From: Macrocystis pyrifera
Taxonomy: Eukaryota > Sar > Phaeophyceae > Laminariales > Laminariaceae
Direction of reading: 5' to 3'
Assembly: GCA_031763025.1 (NCBI GenBank)
Contig: JASSKH010000036.1
Location: forward strand, 2,839,001-2,903,000
Length of the DNA stretch: 64,000 nucleotides
Shown piece by piece: positions 22,718 to 34,214 of this stretch. Each line of letters opens with the position of its first letter. Position 1 is the first letter of the stretch. The translations under genes were made by a program, and so were the position numbers. The notes below the pieces were generated by a model, which saw only the letters and a program-made list of their open reading frames with translations, did no database searches and was not told where the DNA came from.

Positions 22718-24467
22718 TAATGAGGCGCGCGAAGCGCGCTAAAAGCGGGCGAGCCTTTTTTTTCTTGGAATTTTCCAAGAAAAAAAAAGCCTCTTCATAG
22801 CGGCTCGGATACGAGCGTGGGGTGCCTTGTTTTGAGTTTCTCTGTATGTGTGTGTGTGTGTGTGTGGTGAGCGTGTATGTGTGTGTGATTCAACATTTTT
22901 TTGGGCAACGTTTGACCACCGCCCTCGACGCACAGGGCACCAATTCCAGTCCCGGCGGGCTCTGTGGACGCGCACACACAAAACAGACCTCCTGGTGCTG
23001 GTGCGGTGGTAAGTCGTTCACAGCAGCTCGAGTTAGGTGTGGCAACGTGTGTAGGCACATGTTGGTGCTGGGCCATGTTGAAAAAACACAGAACCAACAA
23101 CACATTATATTTTGAAACCCAGCTAGCTCTACGAGTACTCGTAGGTAGGCAGACTGTGTCTGTCCACAGCAACGAGCGTTCGGGTCATGTCCCCGAGACA
23201 TGCTGCAGGCCCATCCTCCTGCTGATGAGGGGACTGAGAAGCAGGAGAGTATCTGCTGTATAATAGTTGTTGTACAGCAGTAGTAGTAGTGGTGGCACTG
23301 CTAGAAGAAGCTCTGCTGGACACACGTCAGATTGTAGATTTTTCGTCTTACAAATTATGAGTTCGGGACCAGGAAACACATGTACGAAGGGTTCACACAC
23401 AATCCGAGCGTACAGCGACGCTGACCTGGCCTCGTGTGTCCTGCTGCTGCTGCTGTTTTGCTGCTGGAGAAGCTCTGCTGTAGATGTCGTACATCATCTG
23501 TAGTAGTAGCGGTGGCACCTGCTACCTGCTACGAGAAGTTCTCTCTTGGACAGAGCACGTCGAGTGCAGATTTTTCGTCTTGAAATTATTATGCCGAATT
23601 TCGAGTTCAAAACCAACACAGGACAAAATCGAGTACGTGTACAAAGGGTTCAAGGGGTGAGATTGACACGCCGAGCGTACAGCGACGCTGACCCTGGCGT
23701 CGTGTGTCCTACTGCTACTGCTGCTGCTGTTTTGTTGCTGGAGAAACACTTCTGCTGCTGTAGATGTGTACAAAGGGTTCAAGGGTTAGATTGACAAGCC
23801 GAGCCGCCGAGCGTACATCGACGCTGACCCTGGCCTCGTGCGTCCCACTGCTACTGCTGATGCTGCTGTTTTTGTTGCTGGAGAAACACAGCTGCTGTAT
23901 GTAGATGTCGTACATCAGTACAAGCAAGTAGTGGTGGCACCTGCTACGAGAAAGAAGCGTCTTCTGTTGGACAAATATTTTCAGATGCAGATTTTTCGTG
24001 TTCAAATTAATTATGCCGAATTTCAACCAGAAAACACTTGCTGTTGGAAAAACGGAAAAATATCAGGTGTGTGTCTATTTGTCGTCTTGTTCTTTCCACC
24101 CGTCGACAGCCAGTTCCGTGGTCACACAGCAGTAGTACATATTTTCGTCTTCAAATTACTATGCCGGATTTCGAGGTGGAAATACCAGGATACACACGAC
24201 AAAATCCAGTACCTGGTATTTGTTTCAGGTGTGTCCGTACTGCTGTGCTGTCTGTGTTTTTCAAGAGCAGGATATGATGCCAAGAATATTTACGGTTATG
24301 AGATTCACCAACGACGGCGTATAGGTAGTAGGTACAGCAGCAGCAGCAGTAGATGTTCGTTCGTGTTGGTTCAGCACAAATCAAATAAATGTTTTGTGCA
24401 TGATGCATCGCAGATATGACTACTGCAGGTATTGCTGAGGTCGCGCCTCATTACCACCAATTACTAG
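22718..24467 (+). repeat. Rep-A unit 5, short form
   Basis: A 1.75-kb unit with head, body and tail but without the duplicated 268-bp and 408-bp sub-repeats of units 2-3. It probably represents the basic unit. It ends CCACCAATTACTAG. Confidence 0.88.
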
Positions 24468-26200
24468 TAGCGGCTCGGATACGAGCGTGGGGTGCCTTGT
24501 TTCGAGTTTTTCTGTATGTGTGTGTGTGTGGGTGTGTGTGTGATTCAACATTTTTTTTGGCAACGTTTGACCACTGCCCTCGATGCACACCGCACCAATT
24601 CCAGTCCCGGCGGGCTCTGTGGACGCGCACACACAAAAGAGACCTCCTGGTGCTGGTGCGGTGGTAAGCCGTTCACAGTAGCTCGAGCTAGGTGTGGCAA
24701 CGTGTGTAGGCACATGTTGGTGCTGGGCCATGTTGAAAAAACACAGAACCAACAACACATTATATTTTGAAACCCAGCTAGCTCTACGAGTACTCGTAGG
24801 TAGGCAGACTGTGCCTGTCCACAGCAACGAGCGTTCGAGCCATATGTCCCCGAGACATGCTGCAGGTCCACCCTCCTGCTGATGAGGGGACTGAGAAGCA
24901 GGCGAGTATCTGCTGTATAATAGTTGTTGTACAGCAGTAGTAGTAGTGGTGGCACTGCTAGAAGAAGCTCTGCTGGACACAGGTCAGATTGTAGATTTTT
25001 CGTCTTCAAATTATGAGTTCGGGACCAGGAAACACATGTACGAAGGGTTCACACACAAGCCGAGCGTACAGCGACGCTGACCTGGCCTCGTGTGTCCTAC
25101 TGCTGCTGCTGTTTTGCTGCTGGAGAAGCTCTGCTGTAGATGTCGTAAATCATCAGTAGTAGTAGCGGTGGCACCTGCTACCTGCTACAAGAAGTTCTCT
25201 CTTGGACAGAGCACGTCGAGTGCAGATTTTTCGTCTTGAAATTATTATGCCGAATTTCGAGTTCAAAACCAACACAGGACAAAATCGAGTACGTGTGCAA
25301 AGGGTTCAAGGTTGACAAGCCGAGCGTACAGCGACGCTGACTCTGGCGTCGTGTGTCCTACTGCTGCTGCTGCTGCTGCTGTTTTGTTGCTGGAGAAACA
25401 CTGCTGCTGCAGCTGTAAATGTGTACAAAGGGTTCAAGGGTTAGATTGACAAGCCGAGCCGCCGAGCGTACAGCGACGCTGACCCTGGCCTCGTGCGTCC
25501 CACTGCTACTGCTGCTCCTGCTGTTTTTGTTGCTGGAGAAACACTGCTTGCTGCTGTATGCAGATGTCGTACATCAGTACAAGCAAGTAGTGGTGGCACC
25601 TGCTACGAGAAAGAAGCGCCTTCTGTTGGACAAATATTTTCAGATGCAGATTTTTCGTGTTCAAATTAATTATGCCGAATTTCAACCAGAAAACACTTGC
25701 TGTTGGAAAAAAACAGAAAAAGAAAAAATATATATCAGGTGTGTGTCTATTTGTCGTCTCTTGTTCTTTCCACCCGTCGACATCCAGCACAACCAGTCAG
25801 TGTCTGTGCCGATTCCTTAATTCCCGAGAGATACGATACGAATACAAGTAATAACTTCTGTGGTCACACAGCAGTAGTAGATATTTTTCGTCTTCAAATT
25901 ATTATGCCGGATTTCGAGGTGGAAATACCAGGATACACACGACAAAATCCAGTACCTGGTATTTGTTACAGGGTGTGTCCGTACTGCTGTGCTGTCTGTG
26001 TTTTCCAAGAGCAGGATATGATGCCAAGAATATTTACGGTTGTGAGATTCACCAACGACGGCGTATAGGTAGTAGGTACAGCAGCAGTAGATGTTCGTTC
26101 GTGTTGGTTCAGGACAAATGTTTTGCATGATGCATCGCAGATATGACTACTGCAGGTATTGCTGAGGTCGCGCCTCATTACGACCAATTACTAGTAATAT
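24468..26200 (+). repeat. Rep-A unit 6, lacking the hairpin head
   Basis: It starts directly at AGCGGCTCGGATACGAGCG, the segment that follows the hairpin in other units, and runs to CGCGCCTCATTACGACC. It is the last unit of the forward array. Confidence 0.85.
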
Positions 26201-26712
26201 ATCTGCGTTCGCTCAAGATGGTCCGATGATATCTCGTTGCCGCGATTTTCACTTGGATGTGCTCGATCGGGAGGTTCAATCGTTGTTATTCCCCCGCTTT
26301 TTGTTTTTGCGCGTATATATGCAATGCAACTCGATCAAGCTACTTCCAAACGCACACGCCCTCGGCCCATAAGCGTCGGGCTCAAGGAGACAGATAATTA
26401 CCCGGTCTGCACATAATAGCATACCGGTCGATGCGATGCACGGTGCCCACGCTTCCGCGCTCGCTGCCTGTGCCACGTATGAAGCGCTCCACCTCCGCTC
26501 CGCTTCCAATGTTGAATCAGAATTCACGAAATACCTGACCCAGAAAGAATTCACGAATTCCTGGCCCAGCGAGCGACCGCTGTCCAGGTGCAAGCCACGG
26601 GCCCTCTGTCTGTTCGCGTGTTCTACCAGTCTACCAGCACCGTTCCGTGCGGTATCCACTTGATACTCCCACAAGCGCGATCAACCAAACAGTGCCCGCT
26701 GCTGCTGTCGGC
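26201..26712. other. Spacer with similarity to window start
   Basis: GATGATATCTCGTTGCCGCG and CAAACGCACACGCCCTCG here resemble GGTGATATCTCGTTGCTGCG (175) and CAAACGGACACGCCCTCG (290). The sequence beyond the Rep-A array is thus a diverged copy of sequence before it, as if the array expanded inside a duplicated spacer. No gene is supported; the 75-codon ORF at 26436 has no recognisable motif. Confidence 0.55.
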
Positions 26713-28165
26713 TCAGGGACCATAGGTAGGGGTCCAGAAATATATAGAGATTGTTCGCGCGAAGCGCGAAAAAAATATGAAGGCGTTTTTGTCGGGCGAG
26801 CTACAATACCAGTTACTTGAAAATAGTGGGAAAAAATAAGAAACCGGAATGCTGGTCGAGTCCGAATTTCTTATTTGTCAAAGGTACGTTCTATACTGAG
26901 TTCAGTATAACCGCATTCAATTATCTCATTTTCCTGTCATTTACTTTTACAGTGGGCTCCTTTACCTGTGTTCTGGTAGAAGGCAAGATTCTGTTTTCAG
27001 CGTCAAAAGTCGATTTCATGTATTAGTGCATATCTGTTCGAGATAAAATCCGATTGCGAAACGGTTTTTCACGTTGGATTACCTGGTACTTTTCGGATAG
27101 ACTGGCAGTACCGGTATATTTGTTGCAGGTGAAGGGCTTCGGGGGTGTCGTCGCAAAGATAGGCAACAAAAAACTATGAAAATACTACTGCAGCTAGCTG
27201 CTGCTCTAGAATTTTATCTCTGAGGACACAGAAGGATCACACATGAGATACTCTACGCAACGTGACCGATGGAAGTGGTATCTCGTATAATATACTACTA
27301 TGTTAAATATGGATGCATGGAGAGTTGTCTGGTGGTGTAATGACGAAGTTCACTGCATTTTAGACAACACACAGAACGCAGAGTCATCGCCTTTGGTCTT
27401 CTCCAAAAAAACATACCAGGTACAATACACGGAAAACGTAAAAACGTGTGTTCAGAACAAGACGGTTTCAATCGCCAAATGTATTCAGCAGCAGCCAGTG
27501 CTACACCAAATCCTTCACGTTAGCCCATGTTAAACGGCAGTGGCAACTAAAGAGAATCGCCTCTGCGACCACGCCAGCCATATTTAGAGTCGTCGTACGA
27601 CCCACGGACGAAAGGGAACTTGCAAGGAGGAAATTCAATTGTCCTCTGCGTTTCGGCGAATACGTTTTCCGTCCCTGGGCCAGGGTCAGCAGGCACGATG
27701 CGCCGTTGCTCGTCCAATTATGGGTCCAGGGTCGATCTGAGACCACCCACCCTCGCGGTGCGTGCACTCCTGGCAACTTCCGGATTCCTCCATCGGTGTA
27801 CGACCGCTATCCCCTCCGCTCACCCCCCCCTGGCGATATCCATCCGCAATGCGCGGACTCAGATATTTGCCCCTGCCCCCACCGTCCTGGCGGCGACCAT
27901 GGATGGCGCCAACGAATCCCGCATTGAGGGGTCGGGAGCAAAACTTCGAGGCGTGGCCACGGCAGTGCTTGAAATCTTGGTCAGTGCTTGCTGCATCACC
28001 CCCCTGACGACTCCACGGCGACTTTCATGATCGGGAGCTATCCGCGTTTCTCAGACACCGAAGCATAGCTTTGAGGTTGGCTGGCAATCTTCCTGTTGAT
28101 GGCAATGGCGAATAGAGAGTGCAGAGATACCGGCGGTAGCCCTGAATATGAGGGACGCAACAAGA
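26713..28165 (+). repeat. Repeat R, forward copy of a ~1.45-kb inverted pair
   Basis: It begins with GGGACCATAGGTAGGGGTC and matches the reverse complement of about 54800-56262. Matching landmarks include the poor-AT stretch with TTATTTGTCAAAGG, the region encoding WWCNDEVHC, the GTCCCTGGGCCAGGGTCAGC block and the end GGGCTACCGCCGGTAT (reversed). The partner is about 26.6 kb away. ORFs in the two copies share peptides but not complete frames, so coding status is open. It appears to be the 3' part of the candidate gene exemplified at 54329-55219, read on the minus strand here. Confidence 0.85.
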
Positions 28166-28954
28166 CAAGACAAGAATAGTGTTGCCACGACAGCGGTGAT
28201 TGGTTGTGGCCCGAAAACGACTTCGAAGCGTGTCCGCAGATTCAAGTGAGCAGCCACTCTTGCACATCCGAAAGGTACGCGCATTTGACACAGTTTACAT
28301 ACCACATTATAGAAGTTATATTACGACAGTAGCACCGCTATCTATTTGTTCAAGAAAGCTAGCTAGCCATCTCCCTGCCAACAAGGGTACTCCCCATGCC
28401 TTCGCACGACTCGTAACCGAGAGGAGGCTGCCAACACACGCACTGAAGTTTGCAAGCCTCTACATGTTGTTTGGATAGTTTTACAAGCATCTATACCCGC
28501 CGCTCACCAGTATATCCCTGTCGCCTGGTCCCATTAGACCCTCGACTTTGTCGTCCTAACCAAGGGCGAGACCGATCCACTCGTTGCCTGATCTGGCTCC
28601 ACTTGCAGCGTCGTCACCTTCATCATCAGTGTTATCTGGCGATCAAATGGCAAATTATGCGGTCCACGCCAGATGAGCGATTAAGACAGCGAAACCGAAG
28701 TCTTAATCACACGCGAGGGCTACACAATATCGTTCGCTTGCATCAGAAATGTCAGACTCCACCATACGCAAAAAAAAAGTAGAATATTTACACGCATGCC
28801 GCCATCCTTACGTTAGAGCTCCGGCAAACGACAAATGACTCACCTGCTCGCTTTGCGGTGTTGCCCGTAAGAAGGTCCTCGTTGTTGAAGTCGCCATTGC
28901 CTCCGCACCATCGTCCAGCGGTGGCTTGTAAGATTCCGCCTGCGGATGATATAT
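28166..28954 (-). other. Left-hand flank of candidate gene, possible exon
   Basis: On the minus strand, the sequence next to Copia-1 contains an acceptor-like CATCCGCAG, an open stretch (GGNGDFNNEDLLTGNTAKRAG in one frame) and a consensus donor GTGAGT whose first base is at 28843. The stretch is absent from the inverted arm near 54800. It would be continuous with 37162 onward before Copia-1 inserted. The reading frames on the two sides do not match directly, so an exon-intron boundary here is only inferred. From 28166 to 28780 I see no clear coding signal. Confidence 0.3.
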
Positions 28955-29201
28955 TGTTCGATGCACTCACTGATATGATAGGCCAAGCCTGAGTCAGTTC
29001 GTAGAAGCCCCTCCAGGGTATATATATATTATCGCTTAGAAAACACAAGACAAGGAAGAAAGGGGGAGAACATGAAGTAACCACAGCTACAAGAAGAAGA
29101 AGGGAGAAAGCGGCGGATAGAAACACGCATATTTCCTGTGTGGAACTCCCAAATACCGTTACACATGAATCCATACACCAAGTACGTGAGCACTCCGAAC
29201 A
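28955..29201 (-). repeat. Copia-1 3' LTR
   Basis: It starts TGTTCGATGCACTCAC and ends GTGAGCACTCCGAACA, giving TG...CA ends and short terminal inverted repeats. It matches the other LTR almost base for base; one visible difference is the GGGGGAG versus GGAGGAG stretch near 29068/37020. A run of TATA sits inside (29022-29032). Confidence 0.93.
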
Positions 29202-29217
29202 GCCCCTCTGCTCTCTA
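29202..29217 (-). other. Copia-1 polypurine tract
   Basis: On the minus strand this reads AGAGAGCAGAGGGGC directly before the 3' LTR, the expected position and composition for plus-strand primer selection in reverse transcription. Confidence 0.7.
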
Positions 29218-30168
29218 CTTGGTGAATGGGATCACCACACATCGCTCATGATAAAGTACCATGCCATGATTATAGACCACGATCACCCAAAAATCCAAAT
29301 CCAAGGTATTGTACTCAAAGATAAGTATATGTCAAGACCACCAATGTCTCCAATCAGAATATCACAAATACAAATATCAAAGTCTCAAATCTCACAAAGA
29401 AACAAACTTGAAAAAAAAAAAAACAGAAATCAACTCCTCAAATCTCGACTGTACAGCAAGATCAAGCCCGCCAAGCCCAGAAAAGCCCACAAAGCAACTC
29501 CTCAAAATCTCAGAAAACAATCAATCGAGTCCTTGCATCATTTATATAGTACTGCAGTCCTCCCTTTCCATCTGAATCAAATACCAATCCGACATAGCCT
29601 CTCTACAGGGGACACACTAAATCCAGTCAAATGGCAACAAAAACCCAGAATTTCGTCTCTGAAATAACGCCCCAGTTTAGTGCGGTCGCCGTAGTATACT
29701 ACAGATTTCAATTTCGCGTTACGTACGTAGATACGTACTCAGTATAATAATGTTATACAGTAGTTCCAAATATTTCAGTTTTCCTGCTACGCACAGCAGT
29801 CTTCCAGCCCCAACGGAACGGGATAAAAAGCACCACTAATGAATCACGATCGACTCCTCAACTCAAACCAGAATGGTACATAGTGGCATGTCGGATTCAT
29901 TTCCTCGTCCCCCCCCTTCCAAAAAAATTAAATCACAAATCATAGGACCGCATGAAGCCAAATCGCCCAAAAAAAAAATAACTCTTCAGATCTCAGCAAT
30001 AAAATATCATGACCTCCAAGCTCAATAAAATCCATAAACTATCTTCTCAAATCTCATGAGATTTGTGATAACTTCCTCGAATTCCCTCAAATCACAGAAA
30101 GATACAAAAATCGGCCTCGTCAGACATAAAACATTGACTCAAGAACAAAACAAAGCAAAACAAACAAA
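29218..30168 (-). other. Copia-1 3' noncoding region
   Basis: AT-rich, with many CTCAAATCTCA-type phrases. No ORF with motifs occurs on the minus strand; the 175-codon plus-strand ORF at 29140 has no homology signs and overlaps the LTR. It is unusually long for a copia element. Confidence 0.6.
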
Positions 30169-31930
30169 TTAACTCATGTTCATGATGAAGTTCCTGTGGA
30201 AACGGAAAGCGTCTTTCGGAAGGGGTTTCGTCAAGAAGTCCGCATGTTCGTATTCCGACCTCACATGCGTGATTTCAAACTCTCCCTTTTCGACAAGTTC
30301 TCGCAGGAAGTGGTGGCGGACATCTATGTGCTTCGAGTTAGAGTTCGTCACAGGGTTGACCGCTATTTGGATCGCACCCTTGTTGTCCTCAAAAACCTGG
30401 ATGCACGGATCCCCAAAATCAGGCAACAGGAAACGCCACACTGACCTTAGAAAAAGAGCCTCCTTGAAACCCTCTGCCATCGCAACGTACTCTGCTTCAC
30501 TCGTGGAGAGTGTGGAAGTCTTCTGCGTCCTAGAAATCCATTGAATCGCCGCACCCCCACACATCACGGCTGCACCCGAGACAGACTTCCTCCTAGTGTC
30601 TCGGGGGGCATAGGCTGCGTCTGCATAAACCACCAACTCTAATCCACTGCCCCTCTGGAAAGTAATACCGTAGCTACTCGTCACCTTCAGATACTCCAAA
30701 ATCCCTCTCGCAGCCAACCAGTGTTTGAGTTTGGGGGCATGCATATACCTCGCGACCGCCCTTACGGCATTTGAGATATCAGGTCTCGTCTGGTTAGAAA
30801 GCCACAGCAAACTGCCTACTAGTTCACGATACGGCCAGTCACCAGTGGGCTCCTCCTCGTCAAACACCTCCAGGAAAAGATCAGGGGAAAGTGGGGTGTT
30901 CCTACCAGTGGTCACGCCAAATTGCTTGACCGTCTTCTCCGCGAAAGATTTTTGCGAAATTGTCAGTAGACCCGCGACCTTGTCTCTGGAATAGTGGCAA
31001 CCGGCATACCATCGCAGCTCACCAAGGTTATTAATGGGGACTACGCGGTTCAGGTCCTCGCAGAAACGGTCACATCTCTCCTTACGGCCTACCGCAAAAA
31101 TGTCGTCGACGTGAACCACAGCAATGATGGAAACAGACCCCGCCTCGATTAATCGAAAAACACACGGATCTGCGAGGCTCTGTTCAAAACTAAGACTCTT
31201 CAGGCGGGTGACCAAGTGTCTATGCCAGGATCTCGACGCCTGTTTCAAGCCGTATAGGCTACGATTCAAGCGCATTACTTTGCCGCTCAGATCACCACAT
31301 CCCTGTGGCATTCGCATCAAAACGAGTTCCTGTAGTTCGGCCTGGACAAACGCTTGTTGTACATCGAAATGGCATAAATCTAACTGTAACTCGCAGGCTA
31401 TCGCAGCCATCATACGGATACATGACGCGGCGGGGGGTGGGGGCAAAAGTCTCGTAGTAATCAACTCCGGGGCGTTGGCTAAATCCTCTCGCCACTAGTC
31501 GCGCTTTCGCCTTCACTACCTTACCATGCTCATCTGCCTTCCAAGTGAACACCCATTTGGCCGATACCACGTTCCCTCCCTTTTGCTGCTAAGCATCCCC
31601 GAAAGTCCCAGCTCCCTCGAGTCCGGCAATCTCCGTCTCCATTGCATGGGACCAGTTCGCATGGTATTGCGAGAGCATCGCCTCCTGGTAGGTCGCGGGT
31701 TCCGAGAGTTGACCCGCGTCACATGTTGGCAGAGCAGGGGCGGGTTGGTTGGGCGGGCGCTGGTTGAAAAGTGCGTGGTCAGCTGGCTGCGATGTACCAG
31801 TAGACGCCTGGTGGTACGCCCTCGTCCTCGCGCGCGTCCGCCCCGGTTGGAGAAGCTCGTTGTCCGGGGGACCCTCGTCGTCCTCGAACTGAGGGTTCTC
31901 GGCCCCCGGTGGGGATGACGGTGACATCAC
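30169..31930 (-). pseudogene. Copia-1 reverse transcriptase and RNase H
   Basis: The RT begins near 31700 with a YQEAMLS...WSHAMETEI segment and continues with SAKWVFTWKADEHGKVVKAKARLVARGFSQ (split by breaks at 31570-31590). A shift follows at the C-run near 31430-31440 inside the DYYETFAPTP/AASCIRMMAAIA region. Then 30169-31464 is open: FDVQQAFVQAEL, NRSLYGLKQASRSW, the catalytic VVHVDDIFAVG, and GSLLWLSNQTRPDIS. RNase H follows with YADAAYAPRDTRRKS, STSEAEYVAMAEG, FEDNKGAIQIA and DFLTKPLP. It ends at 30169 with NFIMNMS. These are all the expected copia motifs with active-site residues kept; only frame continuity is lost. Confidence 0.92.
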
Positions 31931-32300
31931 CCCCCCGGCGTCGGCGGCATCTCCGGTGGCGCCGGCGTCATCACCGGTGGCATCCCCACTTGAAGCGGCG
32001 CCATCGTCATCGCCCGTGTCCTAGCGCGCGTCCGCCCCAGTTGGAAGAGCTCGTTATCCCGGGGGCCCTCGTCGTCCTCGACGTGATGGTTCTCGGCCCC
32101 CGGTGGGCATGACGGTGACGTCACCCCCCCGGCGGCGGCGGCGGCGGCGGCACCCCCGGCGTCGGCGTCGGCGGTGGCGGCACCTCCGTTGGCGCTGGCG
32201 TCATCGCCGGCGTCGGCGGTACCGCCGGTGGTGCCGGTGACATCATCGGTGGTATCCCCGGTTGCACAGTCGCCAGCTCCGGTGGTAAATACCTGATGTG
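31931..32300 (-). repeat. GC-rich minisatellite in Copia-1 between IN and RT
   Basis: Two related blocks (around 31810-31990 and 31995-32170 on the plus strand) repeat CGCGTCCGCCCC, GAGCTCGTT and GGCCCCCGGTGGG. They encode the repeated NELLQPGRTRARTRA-like peptide on the minus strand. A GGCGGCGG-type run (32130-32160) lies within. Confidence 0.7.
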
Positions 32301-33400
32301 CAGATCGGCCTCCCACGGCTCCGCCACCGAGTCCTTCCTCACCTGAGGCGCAGCCTCGATGATCGGCTTGCGCTCCACCTCCCAGGTGACGTCCCGCGAG
32401 TTGCTCGTACGCCCGCATGCCGTGACCACCTTGACGCAGTCGCGCGGATGGTTTCTCCCCCTGTTGAGGTAGAAACACCGTTCGGCCTTGGGGTCAGACT
32501 TGTGGGTGCGGTGGATACGGTGGAATCCGGGCTGCATGAAGGCGAGTGTGTTGGGCGGTGGCAGTGTCCCAAAAAATGCCTCGTGCGGCGACTTGAAATG
32601 GGCGTTCGCCGACGTCGCCGTGGTGTTCAGGCAGTCGTTCATGTAGATGGCTGCTTCCACCCAGTAACGGTCCAGGTTCGGGAGCTGCCCGGGGAACAGC
32701 CGGGGGGCCTCAAGGCAAGCGGCCATACCGCCTCCTGGATGAGGCCGAGTCCACGTTCAACCACACCGTTGTGTTTCGGTCCGTCGACCCCGGTGTGCTC
32801 GTGTCGGATTTTCTCATTGGCGCATAAGTTTGCGAAGAGTGCGTTCACGAACTCTGTGCCGTTGTCCGTCCGGAAACACTTGACGTCTCCGCCGACGTCA
32901 GCCAGGAATTTTCGGGTCGCCGCGGTCACGTCGGCGGCGCTCTTGCTCTTGAGGGGGTATAGCCATCCCATGCGTGTCGCGTCATCCTTGAACAGGATCA
33001 GGTACAGAGCCCCCCCAGCAGACGCGATTTTCCTGGGGCCGGCAAGGTCAACAAAAACGCGCTGCAGGGGGAGTGTCTTCCGAGACGATGTAGTCGTAGG
33101 TATAGACGCACGCCTGCCTTTCGCCTGCACACATCCACTGCAAGTGACCAGAGTACCAGTGAGCTTGACGCCTTGCTGCTTGGCCGTCTCGCGCAAAAGG
33201 CCCTCGTGGGCGTGGGCGTTGCACACGTGAAAGACGTTGATATCCATCTCCTTGAAACGTCTAGTGCCGGGGACGAGTACGGCAGCAGCAATCGCCGGGC
33301 GGAACGCGGGGGGGAGCGGGGGAAGGCATTCTTCCGGGGGATTAGCTGACGATGGCGCTGGCTCACTACGTTCCGGCACTGTCGCAGGGTGTGTGTGAGG
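32121..33400 (-). pseudogene. Copia-1 integrase
   Basis: An HHCC zinc site (FHVCNAHAHEG ... TCSGCVQAKGRR) is followed by the rve core. The core has VFVDLAGPRK for the first Asp, CFRTDNGTEFVNAL for the second and NGVVERGLGLIQEA for the Glu. Between 32740 and 32720 the frame changes, and the C-terminal part continues as RYWVEAAIYMNDCLNTT and PHEAFFGTLPPPNT. A long Pro/Ala-rich tail with tandem VPPTP-like repeats follows (32121-32290). The DDE residues are present, so the domain was functional until the frame breaks arose. Confidence 0.9.
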
Positions 33401-33479
33401 GGTTGCTACCGCTGTCATTGGTTCTATCGCTACTGGGGGGTCTATCACTACCATCACCCCCGGCGACGGCGGCATAGCA

Positions 33480-34140
33480 GATATTCCCGGCGTCCTCACC
33501 GGTTGTAACGTCACAGGCACCGGCGCATGGGGGGGAGGGGGGGGGGGTTGCAAAACCGTTGTACCATCCATCGCTACCGGCGGGTCTACCGCTACCATCA
33601 CCCCCGGCGACAGCGGCATAGCAGATACTCCCGGCGTCCTCACCGGTTGTAACGTCACAGGCACCGGCGCATGGGGGGGGGGGGGGGGGGGGGGGTTGCA
33701 AAACCGTTGTACCATCCATCGCTACCGGCGGGTCTACCGCTACCATCACCCCCGGCGACAGCGGCATAGCAGATACTCCCGGCGTCCTCACCGGTTGTAA
33801 CGTCACAGGCACCGGCGCATGGGGGGGGGGGGGGGGGGGGGGTTGCAAAACCGTTGTACCATCCATCGCTACCGGCGGGTCTACCGCTACCATCACCCCC
33901 GGCGACGGCGGCATAGCAGATATTCCCGGCGTCCTCACCGGTTGTAACGTCACAGGCACCGGCGCATGGGGGGGGGGGGGGGGGGGTTGCAAAACCGTTG
34001 TACCATCCATCGCTACCGGCGGGTCTACCGCTACCATCACCCCCGGCGACAGCGGCATAGCAGATACTCCCGGCGTCCTCACCGGTTGTAACGTCACAGG
34101 CACCGGCGCATGGGGGGGGGGGGGGGGGGGGGGGGTTGCA
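33480..34140 (-). repeat. Five-copy ~147-bp VNTR with poly(G) in Copia-1 pol
   Basis: Units start with a G-run of about 17-24, then TTGCAAAACCGTTGTACCAT, and run through CCGGCGACAGCGGCATAGCAG to CACCGGCGCAT. Unit starts are about 33545, 33695, 33841, 33986 and 34134. On the minus strand each unit encodes Pro-run, HAPVPVTLQPVRTPG and GVMVAVDPPVAMDGT, so the array is a proline-rich linker between protease and integrase. Differences in G-run length change frame between units. Confidence 0.93.
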
Positions 34141-34171
34141 ACAAGGCCATCAAAGCTGGGTGTACCCTGTA

Positions 34172-34214
<43 letters not shown>

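Noticed and set aside
5113-26200. CRISPR-like array
   Set aside because: Units are long, adjacent without unique spacers and contain eukaryotic-type microsatellites; no cas genes are present.
29140-29667. 175-codon plus-strand ORF
   Set aside because: Lys/Gln/Ser-rich translation of AT-rich Copia-1 3' noncoding sequence; begins inside the LTR.
32298-33230. 310-codon plus-strand ORF
   Set aside because: Shadow of the Copia-1 integrase on the opposite strand in GC-rich DNA.
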